41,015 bases of DNA from Shackletoniella antarctica (lineage in GTDB: Bacteria > Cyanobacteriota > Cyanobacteriia > Phormidesmidales > Phormidesmidaceae). A model generated the notes under the pieces. That model was not told where the DNA came from. It was given only the letters and a program-made list of their open reading frames with translations, and searched no databases. Of the stretch, positions 15,685 through 22,575 are shown piece after piece (position 1 is the first letter of the stretch; the number at the start of each line of letters is the position of its first letter). The DNA lies in contig QBMN01000016.1 of assembly GCA_003241845.1 (NCBI GenBank), positions 1-41,015 of the forward strand. The letters are read 5' to 3'. Both the position numbers and the translations under genes were made by a program.

Positions 15685-17073
15685 TTAGCGCGGCGTCAGC
15701 TGAGACGAGGGCTGATAGACAGTCGGCTGATCGTCAAGATCAGGATTTAGCAGCCCTGACCCCAGAGTAATTTTAGTCGGTATTGTGGGCAGGCTCATGC
15801 CCTGCTGTAGACCCATCACCATCAGGCCCAGAATTTCGACCAGTTTTGGATCCCACCGCTGGCCCGCTTCGGCCTGACAGGTGGCCAAAACTTCGCCTAG
15901 GGCGGCGGTGTTGTTGTCGGTGGGCGGGCCGTGGCGGGCCTCGGCCACCCGGTGTTGAAACTCGGCCACCAGGCTCAGCATGCGCGATTCGAGGGGTACG
16001 GCGTCGCCCTCTAGGCCAGCGGGGTAGCCGCTGCCGTCCCAGCATTCGCCCTGGTGGGCAATGATGGCGGCGATCGCCCGCATGCGGGGCATCAGCCGCA
16101 GAGCCTGCACTTCAGGCATCAGCGGGCAGCTGGGGCCATCGCCCGTAAGGTTGGCCACGACGGGGGCGGGGGCAATGCGGTGCAGCATGCCCGCCAGCCG
16201 CAGCCGCTGCATCTGCCACGCGGGCAGATCGAGCAGCTGGCCCATCATTTCGAGCAGTGACACCACTTCACTGGCGGCTAGAGGGTTGACCGGGTCGCTA
16301 AGATCCACCAGCTGGGCCATGCGCAAAAATGCTTGCAGCTCGTTGGAGAAGAGGTTTTGATCGAGGTCGTCTACCAGGCTGAAGGCCAGGTTGCCCTTGA
16401 GGTCGTTGCGGCTGTTTTGTAGGTAATGCACCACCTGGGCGACGGTGTGGCTGACAGCGCTAGACTCTTCGCCGCGCAGAGCCGGGCTTTGCTGCTTGAG
16501 GGTGCCGAGGTGCTCGGCTAGCTGAGCAGCCAGAGCAGGGTTGTAGCGATTGACGTGGGCGATCGCCAGCTCTACGGTTTCGCTCACCAGGGCCGAGTCA
16601 AAGGTCCAAAAGCCATAGAACTTGCGCTCTAGGTCGTGCTCGGGCACCCCGGCTTTGCCGTAGTCGGCCACCGACAGTTCCTGGCAGAGCACCATGGCGG
16701 TGTAGTCGGGGGAAAGAATCATCAGGTGCCACTCTTCGGCCACCGGGTCGTCGTCAGCCAGGTCAACCAGGGCGACATTCTCGCGCTGGCTGGTGGGATG
16801 ATCGTGAAAACCCGCTTCAGGGGAAGCCATGATCACAACTTGCTCAGCTTTGTCAGCGATCGCGCTGTAGCGATCAGCCTCTTCTAAATACCACTTGCCC
16901 CGCTGAAAGGCCGTGATCACCAAGGGAGCTGAGCCAGAGGTCAAAATGCAGTCTTCGAGGGCGTGGCAGAGGGCGACCAGAGTATTTTTGTAGTAAACGC
17001 CGTAGTTAAGGGGTGTAGTGTCTGGCTCGCCGCGACCGTCTACCAACAGCTTGAGTATTGACCCGTCTAGCAT
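15685..17073 (-). CDS. DICT sensory domain protein with degenerate HD-GYP domain
   Basis: A 462-residue signalling protein. Residues about 25-150 match the DICT sensory domain found with GGDEF, EAL, HD-GYP and HTH modules. Residues about 265-430 look like an HD-GYP domain: the GYP segment Trp-Asp-Gly-Ser-Gly-Tyr-Pro (345-351) and Pro-Leu-Glu-Ser-Arg are kept, but the metal-binding His-Asp is His298-Arg299, and the double His before the GYP loop is Ala-His340. It is therefore probably not an active c-di-GMP phosphodiesterase and may bind a ligand or partner. The next co-directional gene upstream is 80 bp away. The domain reading is confident; loss of catalysis is inference from motifs. Confidence 0.85.
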   Translation of the reverse strand: MLDGSILKLLVDGRGEPDTTPLNYGVYYKNTLVALCHALEDCILTSGSAPLVITAFQRGKWYLEEADRYSAIADKAEQVVIMASPEAGFHDHPTSQRENVALVDLADDDPVAEEWHLMILSPDYTAMVLCQELSVADYGKAGVPEHDLERKFYGFWTFDSALVSETVELAIAHVNRYNPALAAQLAEHLGTLKQQSPALRGEESSAVSHTVAQVVHYLQNSRNDLKGNLAFSLVDDLDQNLFSNELQAFLRMAQLVDLSDPVNPLAASEVVSLLEMMGQLLDLPAWQMQRLRLAGMLHRIAPAPVVANLTGDGPSCPLMPEVQALRLMPRMRAIAAIIAHQGECWDGSGYPAGLEGDAVPLESRMLSLVAEFQHRVAEARHGPPTDNNTAALGEVLATCQAEAGQRWDPKLVEILGLMVMGLQQGMSLPTIPTKITLGSGLLNPDLDDQPTVYQPSSQLTPR

Positions 17074-17153
17074 TTCAGCCCTCTATCTGACCCTTACAAC
17101 CCGCACATTTAGGATGATAACGCAGCTCGGGAACAGAGGGGGGACAGCACTGC

Positions 17154-18185
17154 TTAGCCCAGTAACTCTGCGATCGCCCCCCGGATAAATTCCTCATCCT
17201 CTGGGTTTTGGTAGGGGTTGCCCGCCCGGTGGCCCCAGATCGACGGGATGGGGCGGTACTCGGCGTTGGGCATCAGCGCCGCCTCGGCCTCGCAGTCTTC
17301 TGGGGTGAAATATAGGTCGGTGGTGGCGGGCATAACCAGGGTTTTGGCCGTAATCGACGCCATTGCCCGGTTGTAGTCGCCCTGGTACACCGGGTTATCG
17401 CCCAGGTCGCAGCGCAGCCAGGTGTCGATCATGGCCAGCAGGTTGTGGGGGTCGCGCTGGCGGTAGCCCGCCTCCCAGGCTCGCGAAATGTAGTCTTCGA
17501 GCGAGGCGTAGCCCCAGGCCAGGTAGGGTTTGGCCCGGTAGTAGGCCTGGCTGGCGGCCCAGCTGGCATAGATCTGGGTAAAGGTGTGAAAGCCGCGATC
17601 GGGGGTGGCCTCAAACCGTTCGCCATTCCAGGCTGGGTCGCTGGTGAGGGCCGCCCGCAGGCTGTAGAGAAAGAGTTTGTTGTGGTCGGTGGTTTTGGCG
17701 GTACCGCAGAGGGCGGCTAGGCGCTGCACCCGGTCGGGGTAGAGCGCCCCCCAGTGGTAGCCCTGCTGCGCCCCCATCGACCAGCCGTAGACCAGGGCCA
17801 GTTGCTCAATGCCTAAGGATTCTATCAGCGCCAGCTGGGCGCGCACGTTGTCGTAGTGGGTGAAGTAGACGCCGGGCTTGGCCACCGCCGGGCAGTTGCT
17901 GGGCGAGGCCGAGAGGCCGTTGCCAAACATATTCACCATCACCACACACCAGCGGCTGGGGTCGAGAATGCCGCCGAGGCGCACCAGCCAGTCGACATCG
18001 GTGTGCTGTGCCCCGTAGGAGGTGGGGTAGAGAATGACGTTGGTGCACTTTGCGGAGCGTTCTGCCCCAGAACCGCTATTCAGCTCGCCATAGATCTGGT
18101 AAACCACCTCGACCTCGGGCAGCACAACGCCGCACTGGAGCGGAAATTTTTTGAGCACAAACCGCCCTGGCGTTGCCATACCCAT
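17154..18185 (-). CDS. MetX-like alpha/beta hydrolase
   Basis: A 343-residue alpha/beta-hydrolase resembling homoserine O-acetyltransferase (MetX). The triad is visible: nucleophile Ser136 in Gly-Trp-Ser-Met-Gly, Asp290 in Ala-Thr-Thr-Asp-Leu-Tyr-Phe, His319 in Trp-Gly-His-Arg-Ala-Gly-Asn-Pro. The oxyanion region Tyr-Pro-Thr-Ser-Tyr-Gly-Ala-Gln-His and Asn-Met-Phe-Gly-Asn-Gly-Leu-Ser are typical of this MetX-like side group, which is often annotated only as hydrolase. It lacks methionine-pathway neighbours. Its ATG overlaps the desaturase stop as TAATG, so translation is probably coupled; a second ATG lies two codons in. An acyl-transfer or ester-hydrolysis role on a lipid or desaturase product is conjecture. 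Confidence 0.88.
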   Translation of the reverse strand: MGMATPGRFVLKKFPLQCGVVLPEVEVVYQIYGELNSGSGAERSAKCTNVILYPTSYGAQHTDVDWLVRLGGILDPSRWCVVMVNMFGNGLSASPSNCPAVAKPGVYFTHYDNVRAQLALIESLGIEQLALVYGWSMGAQQGYHWGALYPDRVQRLAALCGTAKTTDHNKLFLYSLRAALTSDPAWNGERFEATPDRGFHTFTQIYASWAASQAYYRAKPYLAWGYASLEDYISRAWEAGYRQRDPHNLLAMIDTWLRCDLGDNPVYQGDYNRAMASITAKTLVMPATTDLYFTPEDCEAEAALMPNAEYRPIPSIWGHRAGNPYQNPEDEEFIRGAIAELLG

Positions 18186-19132
18186 TAGATAAACTCCGCC
18201 ACGATGCCGCGATTGACCCGCACATAGCCCGCATCAACCCGCTCGAAGTAGGGTTTGAGCTGCTCGTGGGCCACGGGCAACTGCTGAAACGGAATTGACG
18301 GGTACAGGTGGTGCTCGGCGTGGAAGGGCATGTTCCACATGATCCAGCGCAGGGGCCAGAGGGTGAGGGTGGTGCGAGTGTTGATCAGGGGGTTGTCGCT
18401 ATGGGGGCAGCCGGTGTGCTCGGCCAGCAGCACAAACCGCAGCACCGGCTGGCCCACCGCCAGGGGCAGCACCCAGTAGGTGAGCAAAAACCACGGATGC
18501 CCCAGCAGGGTAGAGACCGCAATGATCGCCCCGTAGGTGAGCAGCTGGAGGCGCAGCGATCGCACCACCTCAGCCCAACCGCTTTGAGGAATGTAGTAGC
18601 AGTCGTCTAGCTGCCCGAGGGCGACTTTGCTGTGGCCGCGCACCTTGCCCAGCCACCAGGGCATGCCGCTGAGCTGCCAGAGGTAGTCGCCCAGACTCTC
18701 GGGCTTGGGGTCGTCTAGCTCTGGGTCTTTGCCCGGAATTTGGGTGTAGCGGTGGTGCCACTTGTGGTAACGACGGTAAAAGGTGCTGTTGTAGAACGAC
18801 AGCAGCCCCGCCAGCCAGGCCGCGCCGTCATTTAACCGGGGGTTGGCAAAGGCGGTGCGGTGGCAGCACTCGTGCATGGCACAAAACATCAGCGCTAGAC
18901 TGGCACTGCAGACCAGCAAAGCGGGCAGGGCCAGCCCCAGCGGGGCCGTGCCCCACAGGTAGCCACTCAGGGCGATCGCGCCCAAATGGCCCAAAAACCG
19001 CACGGCCCCGGCCCCGTTTGACCGCTGGTTGAGGGAGGCTAATGCCGCTGCCGATAAAACCTGGCGCGGTTGACTGGTCAACGAACCCAGTTTGGCAGCC
19101 GGCTCGGCAGCAGGTGTAGTATTCGTAATCAT
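18185..19132 (-). CDS. Fatty acid desaturase family membrane di-iron enzyme
   Basis: A 315-residue integral membrane desaturase/hydroxylase. The three histidine boxes of the fatty acid desaturase superfamily are intact: His-Glu-Cys-Cys-His (87-91), His-Lys-Trp-His-His (123-127) and His-Ala-Glu-His-His (271-275), with an additional His at 238. Hydrophobic pairs flank them. The first box with two cysteines differs from the His-Asp-x-x-His of the classic DesA/DesB/DesC enzymes, so the substrate may not be an ordinary membrane acyl chain. It overlaps the MetX-like gene by one base. Its 5' region holds a perfect palindrome shared with a divergent GntR gene, suggesting regulation of this pair. Confidence 0.9.
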   Translation of the reverse strand: MITNTTPAAEPAAKLGSLTSQPRQVLSAAALASLNQRSNGAGAVRFLGHLGAIALSGYLWGTAPLGLALPALLVCSASLALMFCAMHECCHRTAFANPRLNDGAAWLAGLLSFYNSTFYRRYHKWHHRYTQIPGKDPELDDPKPESLGDYLWQLSGMPWWLGKVRGHSKVALGQLDDCYYIPQSGWAEVVRSLRLQLLTYGAIIAVSTLLGHPWFLLTYWVLPLAVGQPVLRFVLLAEHTGCPHSDNPLINTRTTLTLWPLRWIMWNMPFHAEHHLYPSIPFQQLPVAHEQLKPYFERVDAGYVRVNRGIVAEFI

Positions 19133-19291
19133 GGTTAACGTTCTGGTAAAAATGCTTGGGCAACATCAGACAATTGAAAAATGGGAAGCAGCCCGATTGG
19201 GCAACGCCCCAGGATCTCAAACCACCTTTCCCCCAACGACCCGTTAGCCAAAAAGGCCAGCAAAACGACCCCCTTTCAACAGCCACTCTTA

Positions 19292-19307
19292 ACTTGTTAT
19301 AACAAGT
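19292..19307. promoter_or_regulatory. Perfect 16-bp palindrome, probable GntR/HutC operator
   Basis: ACTTGTTATAACAAGT is self-complementary over all 16 bases. It lies between the divergent desaturase and GntR genes, about 160 bp from the desaturase start and 76 bp from the regulator start. HutC-subfamily operators are commonly AT-rich palindromes with TTGT/ACAA arms, so the site fits. No binding data. Confidence 0.65.
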
Positions 19308-19382
19308 GAGCTTAGCACATTTGCCAGGGCGTGACCAATCCGCCTCTCACCACGCCCGCCGCCCGTTAATCACTGCCTGACT

Positions 19383-20105
19383 ATGGCTACTCCATTACAC
19401 ATCACCATTTCAGAAAAGCTGCGCCACCAGATTGAACTGGGGCAGTACCAGGCGGGCGATCGCCTGCCCAGCGAGCACCAGCTGATGGAAACCTTTAGCG
19501 TCAGCCGCATTACCGCGCGGCAGGCAGTGGCCAACTTGGTCAGCCAGGGGCTGGTGATCGCCTACCGAGGCAAGGGCGTTTTTGTCACTCCGCAAAAAAA
19601 AGTCACCTATTCTCTCTCTAGCCCGCTGGTGTTTCTAGAGCAAGACATGACCCGCCAGGGGGTGGCCTTTTCCTTTGAGAACCTAGCTTTTGAGGTGGTG
19701 CCGGCCCCCGCCGAGGTGGCGGCTGCCATGCAGATTTCCCAGCCGTCTGAGGTCTATCTGCAAAAAAAACTCCTGCGGATGGATGGGGCGGCGGGCGCTG
19801 TGGATATTTCTTACCTCATGGCTGACCTGGGCCAGCGGTTTGCCCCCCAGCTCAAATACCAAATGACGTTTCCCACCCTGGCCCAAAACGACATCCCGAT
19901 CGACCGCCTAGACGGGTTGATCGAGTGCACCCACGCTGACTACGACCTCAGCGGTTATCTGGAGGTGCCCCTGGGCCATGCCCTGATGGTCTATCGCTAC
20001 ACCGCCTACTCCAGCGACCAGCAGCCCGTGCTCCACGGGGCGACGATTTCGCGGGCCGATCGCTTTTGCTATTCCCTCAGCACCCGCTCTAGCGGGGTGA
20101 CCTGA
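19383..20105 (+). CDS. GntR-family (HutC subfamily) transcription regulator
   Basis: A 240-residue regulator with an N-terminal GntR winged helix (residues 1-75: Gly-Gln-Tyr-Gln-Ala-Gly-Asp-Arg-Leu-Pro-Ser-Glu, Val-Ser-Arg-Ile-Thr-Ala-Arg-Gln-Ala-Val) and a UTRA ligand-binding domain (about 95-235). UTRA domains sense small molecules such as urocanate, amino sugars or fatty acids and release DNA on binding; this ligand is unknown. It diverges from the desaturase gene with a perfect palindrome between them, so autoregulation and control of the desaturase-hydrolase pair are likely. The ATG at 19383 lies two bases after a TGA and has no strong Shine-Dalgarno. Confidence 0.93.
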   Translation: MATPLHITISEKLRHQIELGQYQAGDRLPSEHQLMETFSVSRITARQAVANLVSQGLVIAYRGKGVFVTPQKKVTYSLSSPLVFLEQDMTRQGVAFSFENLAFEVVPAPAEVAAAMQISQPSEVYLQKKLLRMDGAAGAVDISYLMADLGQRFAPQLKYQMTFPTLAQNDIPIDRLDGLIECTHADYDLSGYLEVPLGHALMVYRYTAYSSDQQPVLHGATISRADRFCYSLSTRSSGVT

Positions 20106-20229
20106 GAGAGAATGGCCCATGTCCCCCGTGATAGTCGATCGCCTGGGTATCGTTCATGCTGACTATGTATGGGTGGCAACATTCTCAACAGCCGCCCGTC
20201 GTTACTAACGTCATTGGCCAGAGGTTCCC

Positions 20230-20751
20230 ATGAAGCAGCGTATATTTGCGGCAGTTGCCCTAACTTGCCTGGGGCTAAGCGCCCTGGCCCTCAGCCCTGC
20301 CCATGCTGCCGAGCGGGTGCGCCTCAACTACCGGGGCTTTAGCCGCACAGTGCCGGTGCCTCTGCTGGTCTTGCTGGCTGAAACAGGCGAATCCTCTGGG
20401 GTGCTGGGCGGGTTGCTCAACCAGGCGGGGCAAGATGGGGGCGAACTGCGATCGCTGCTCACCCGCCCGCTCTCCGCCGACCCCGTCGTGCTCGATCTCG
20501 CCATCAACAGCCTCCCCGGCGATTGGGTGCTCGACTACCTAGGGCAATCGATTCATACCGGCACTGGCGAAGCCGACCGTCAGGCGCTGCGATCGGCCCT
20601 GGTGCTCTCCGCCAGCGACGACAAGCAAATCACTCTGCTAGAGGTGCTGCAAAACTACCCCACCGAAGAAGTCGTGCTAGAGGGCGACAATATTCAGGCT
20701 GCATACAGCAGGTTGTCCAGCTTTCTGCAACCCCTCTCGATTTTTCTATGA
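20230..20751 (+). CDS. Secreted stand-alone DUF1400 protein
   Basis: A 173-residue protein with a cleavable signal peptide (cleavage expected after Ala-His-Ala at about 26) and a DUF1400 region: Val-Arg-Leu-Asn-Tyr-Arg-Gly-Phe-Ser-Arg-Thr-Val-Pro-Val, then Leu-Asn-Gln-Ala-Gly, Leu-Thr-Arg-Pro-Leu and a helical C-terminus. In cyanobacteria DUF1400 usually precedes an alpha/beta-hydrolase domain in a much longer protein; here only the N-terminal part is present and ends with its own stop. It may be a natural short form or a split hydrolase. It follows the GntR gene by 124 bp on the same strand. Confidence 0.82.
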   Translation: MKQRIFAAVALTCLGLSALALSPAHAAERVRLNYRGFSRTVPVPLLVLLAETGESSGVLGGLLNQAGQDGGELRSLLTRPLSADPVVLDLAINSLPGDWVLDYLGQSIHTGTGEADRQALRSALVLSASDDKQITLLEVLQNYPTEEVVLEGDNIQAAYSRLSSFLQPLSIFL

Positions 20752-20827
20752 ATATTCCAATTAAATACTTATCCGGGAGCTTAGGGACACGCAAGAAAAT
20801 AAGGTACCAATTGCCATCTTTCCTATT

Positions 20828-20855
20828 GGTGCGTTGCTTCGCGAATGCACCCTAC
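20828..20855. repeat. Short palindrome-rich intergenic remnant
   Basis: The string runs GGTGC ... GCACC followed by CTAC and encloses a TTCGCGAA palindrome. This pattern recurs in many cyanobacterial intergenic regions by my recollection. Only one copy is in the window. Confidence 0.4.
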
Positions 20856-20946
20856 AGTGACCAAAGCTTCCGCTACTTTATTTAGGCGCACGTCCCTTAC
20901 CGCAACCGGCCCAGCGGGCCGAGTTCGCGTCCTTGAAGATCAGCCG

Positions 20947-21120
20947 TCAGCGCAGCAGTGAGACCGCGACCATGCCCACCACAATGGCTACCACCAGCAG
21001 CGTCAGCGGCTCTAGCTTAAACTCCGAATCGCCGCTCGAGCCAGTGGCGTAGAAAAACGCGAAAAACACAATCAGTATTACAACTACGTCAAAGCCAGTA
21101 AACACAGCGCTTTCTCCCAT
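20947..21120 (-). CDS. 57-residue two-helix membrane protein
   Basis: A short frame, ATG at 21120 to TGA at 20947. The protein has a first hydrophobic helix (about residues 11-25, Val-Val-Val-Ile-Leu-Ile-Val-Phe-Phe), a polar loop with Gly-Ser-Ser-Gly-Asp-Ser-Glu-Phe-Lys-Leu-Glu-Pro, and a second helix (about 39-55, Leu-Leu-Val-Val-Ala-Ile-Val-Val-Gly). It ends in Leu-Leu-Arg. The clean hairpin topology and charged loop argue for a real gene rather than chance. I do not recognise a family. A weak GGAG-like string is missing, so the ribosome-binding site is unclear. A 59-bp inverted-end repeat lies just upstream. Confidence 0.6.
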   Translation of the reverse strand: MGESAVFTGFDVVVILIVFFAFFYATGSSGDSEFKLEPLTLLVVAIVVGMVAVSLLR

Positions 21121-21137
21121 GACCGACTAAGACTATG

Positions 21138-21196
21138 CCAAGTCCAGCTCGGAATCTGTAATTTTCCCACAGGTAGAACTCCACGTCTGGACTTGG
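21138..21196 (+). repeat. 59-bp inverted-end repeat, copy 2
   Basis: Same length and ends as copy 1 at 12287-12345, with a few interior substitutions. It lies 17 bp upstream of the 57-residue membrane protein gene. Confidence 0.88.
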
Positions 21197-21251
21197 GTGA
21201 GGTTATTGGTCAAACAGCCGTCTTTTAGCGACGTTTAAACAGTCACCCAAG

Positions 21252-21281
21252 GAATGTTCACCTAAAGAATATTCACCTGAA
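21252..21281 (+). repeat. Imperfect 15-bp tandem repeat
   Basis: Two units, GAATGTTCACCTAAA and GAATATTCACCTGAA, are followed by a partial third starting GAATC. Confidence 0.7.
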
Positions 21282-21454
21282 GAATCTCAGGCCCAGCGGC
21301 AAAGATGCTCCCTAATTGCCTATCCCAGTATTTTAGTACCTAGACAATCAACTCTGAAATATTTGACCCCCGCCCTTTTCTGCGAAACGCTGCGCGAACG
21401 GGCACCCCCCCCAAGGAGTGGAGGTGTGATCCCAACCTGAGGTTCTACTAGGGC

Positions 21455-22447
21455 TCAGCGCAGCCTCACCTGGGCCTGTATCGGCAGGTGATCAGACGCT
21501 TGAGCGGCGGCGGCAACTACCTCGGCATCGACCACCTCCAGGGTAGCGGGGGTATAGAAGATGTAGTCGAGCCGGTACTGAGGCTGATCAGAGGGGAAAG
21601 TAAAACCTTCGGCCTGGGGCGGCGGCGCGGTAGCTAGCACCGGGGAATCGAGCAAAATCTGAATTGAATGACTGTCCTCCGATTCATCTCGGTTGAGGCT
21701 GCTGTTAAAGTCGCCCAGCAGCAGCACCGGAAAGTCTTGGGCGTAGCCTTCGGCTAGGTCGCGCACCACCTGGGTTTGGCGGGTGCGGGTGGGGGCATCA
21801 AAGGCTTCGAGGTGAACGTTGATGACGATGAGAGATTGACCGGATACGTCGATCTCAGACACCTGGGCGATGCGGTCTAGGTATAGGGCATTGTAGTAGA
21901 ACGGATTTGTCGGCACCTGCTCCAGCACCAGCCGCTCGTTGCGGCGAATGGGGTAGCGGCTGAGAATGGCCTGCCCAGAGATGACCTGCCTGTAGTGAGC
22001 GCTGGGCGGCCAGTAGGGAAAGGGCACGTAGCGCTTGTCCCAGTTGAGGGCGATCGCCCCAAAGGCCAAACCCAGGGCCATCGAAACAGCCTCCTGCTGG
22101 TTGACATTGAACGAGCGGTAGGCGTCAAAGTCAATTTCTTGCAGCGCCAGAATATCGGGCGATCGGGCTGCTAGCGCCTCGACTGCCGTGACCTGATTGC
22201 TTTCGTGTAGGGTCTGGTCGCGCTCTACCGCCTGCTGGTTGGTCAACCCCGACAGATAGCCAATATTGTAGCTAACTACGCTGAGCTGCTTTGGGCTGTC
22301 GGGGCCGGGGGGCAGGCTCTCGTAGGTGACCAGGTTATCGTAGTCGGCGACCGGCCAATTGGGGGCGCTGATATAGACAAAGGTGCCCACCAGCGCTGCC
22401 ACCGGCAGCCCCAGCGCTAGCGATACAGCGACAAAGACTGTTTTCAT
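21455..22447 (-). CDS. Endonuclease/exonuclease/phosphatase (EEP) family protein
   Basis: A 330-residue EEP-superfamily phosphodiesterase with an N-terminal hydrophobic anchor (about residues 5-26), so it acts on the outer face of the membrane or in the periplasm. All core motifs are seen: Ser-Tyr-Asn-Ile-Gly, Leu-Gln-Glu-Ile-Asp (metal Glu), Asn-Val-His-Leu-Glu, Leu-Leu-Gly-Asp-Phe-Asn-Ser, Leu-Asp-Tyr-Ile-Phe and the final Ser-Asp-His-Leu-Pro. The family covers nucleases, sphingomyelinases and inositol phosphatases, so substrate is open. The start ATG opens the anchor. The next gene upstream on this strand is the GH15-like gene, 128 bp away. Confidence 0.9.
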   Translation of the reverse strand: MKTVFVAVSLALGLPVAALVGTFVYISAPNWPVADYDNLVTYESLPPGPDSPKQLSVVSYNIGYLSGLTNQQAVERDQTLHESNQVTAVEALAARSPDILALQEIDFDAYRSFNVNQQEAVSMALGLAFGAIALNWDKRYVPFPYWPPSAHYRQVISGQAILSRYPIRRNERLVLEQVPTNPFYYNALYLDRIAQVSEIDVSGQSLIVINVHLEAFDAPTRTRQTQVVRDLAEGYAQDFPVLLLGDFNSSLNRDESEDSHSIQILLDSPVLATAPPPQAEGFTFPSDQPQYRLDYIFYTPATLEVVDAEVVAAAAQASDHLPIQAQVRLR

Positions 22448-22575
22448 CGGTTCATTTGATGGCGTCTACTGCCCCCTCTCGCCTGCCCCTGTGGTTTTTG
22501 GCTGGCCAGGGCTGCCATCAATCTCGGCACCGGCCAAGGGTGAAGGCTAGAATCTCGGTGCTAGGCTGGGCCATT

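Larger units (their letters stand above)
21121..21454. other. Intergenic region with repeats
   Basis: This 334-bp stretch holds the 59-bp repeat copy 2 (21138-21196) and an imperfect 15-bp tandem repeat (21252-21281). No gene seen. Confidence 0.5.
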
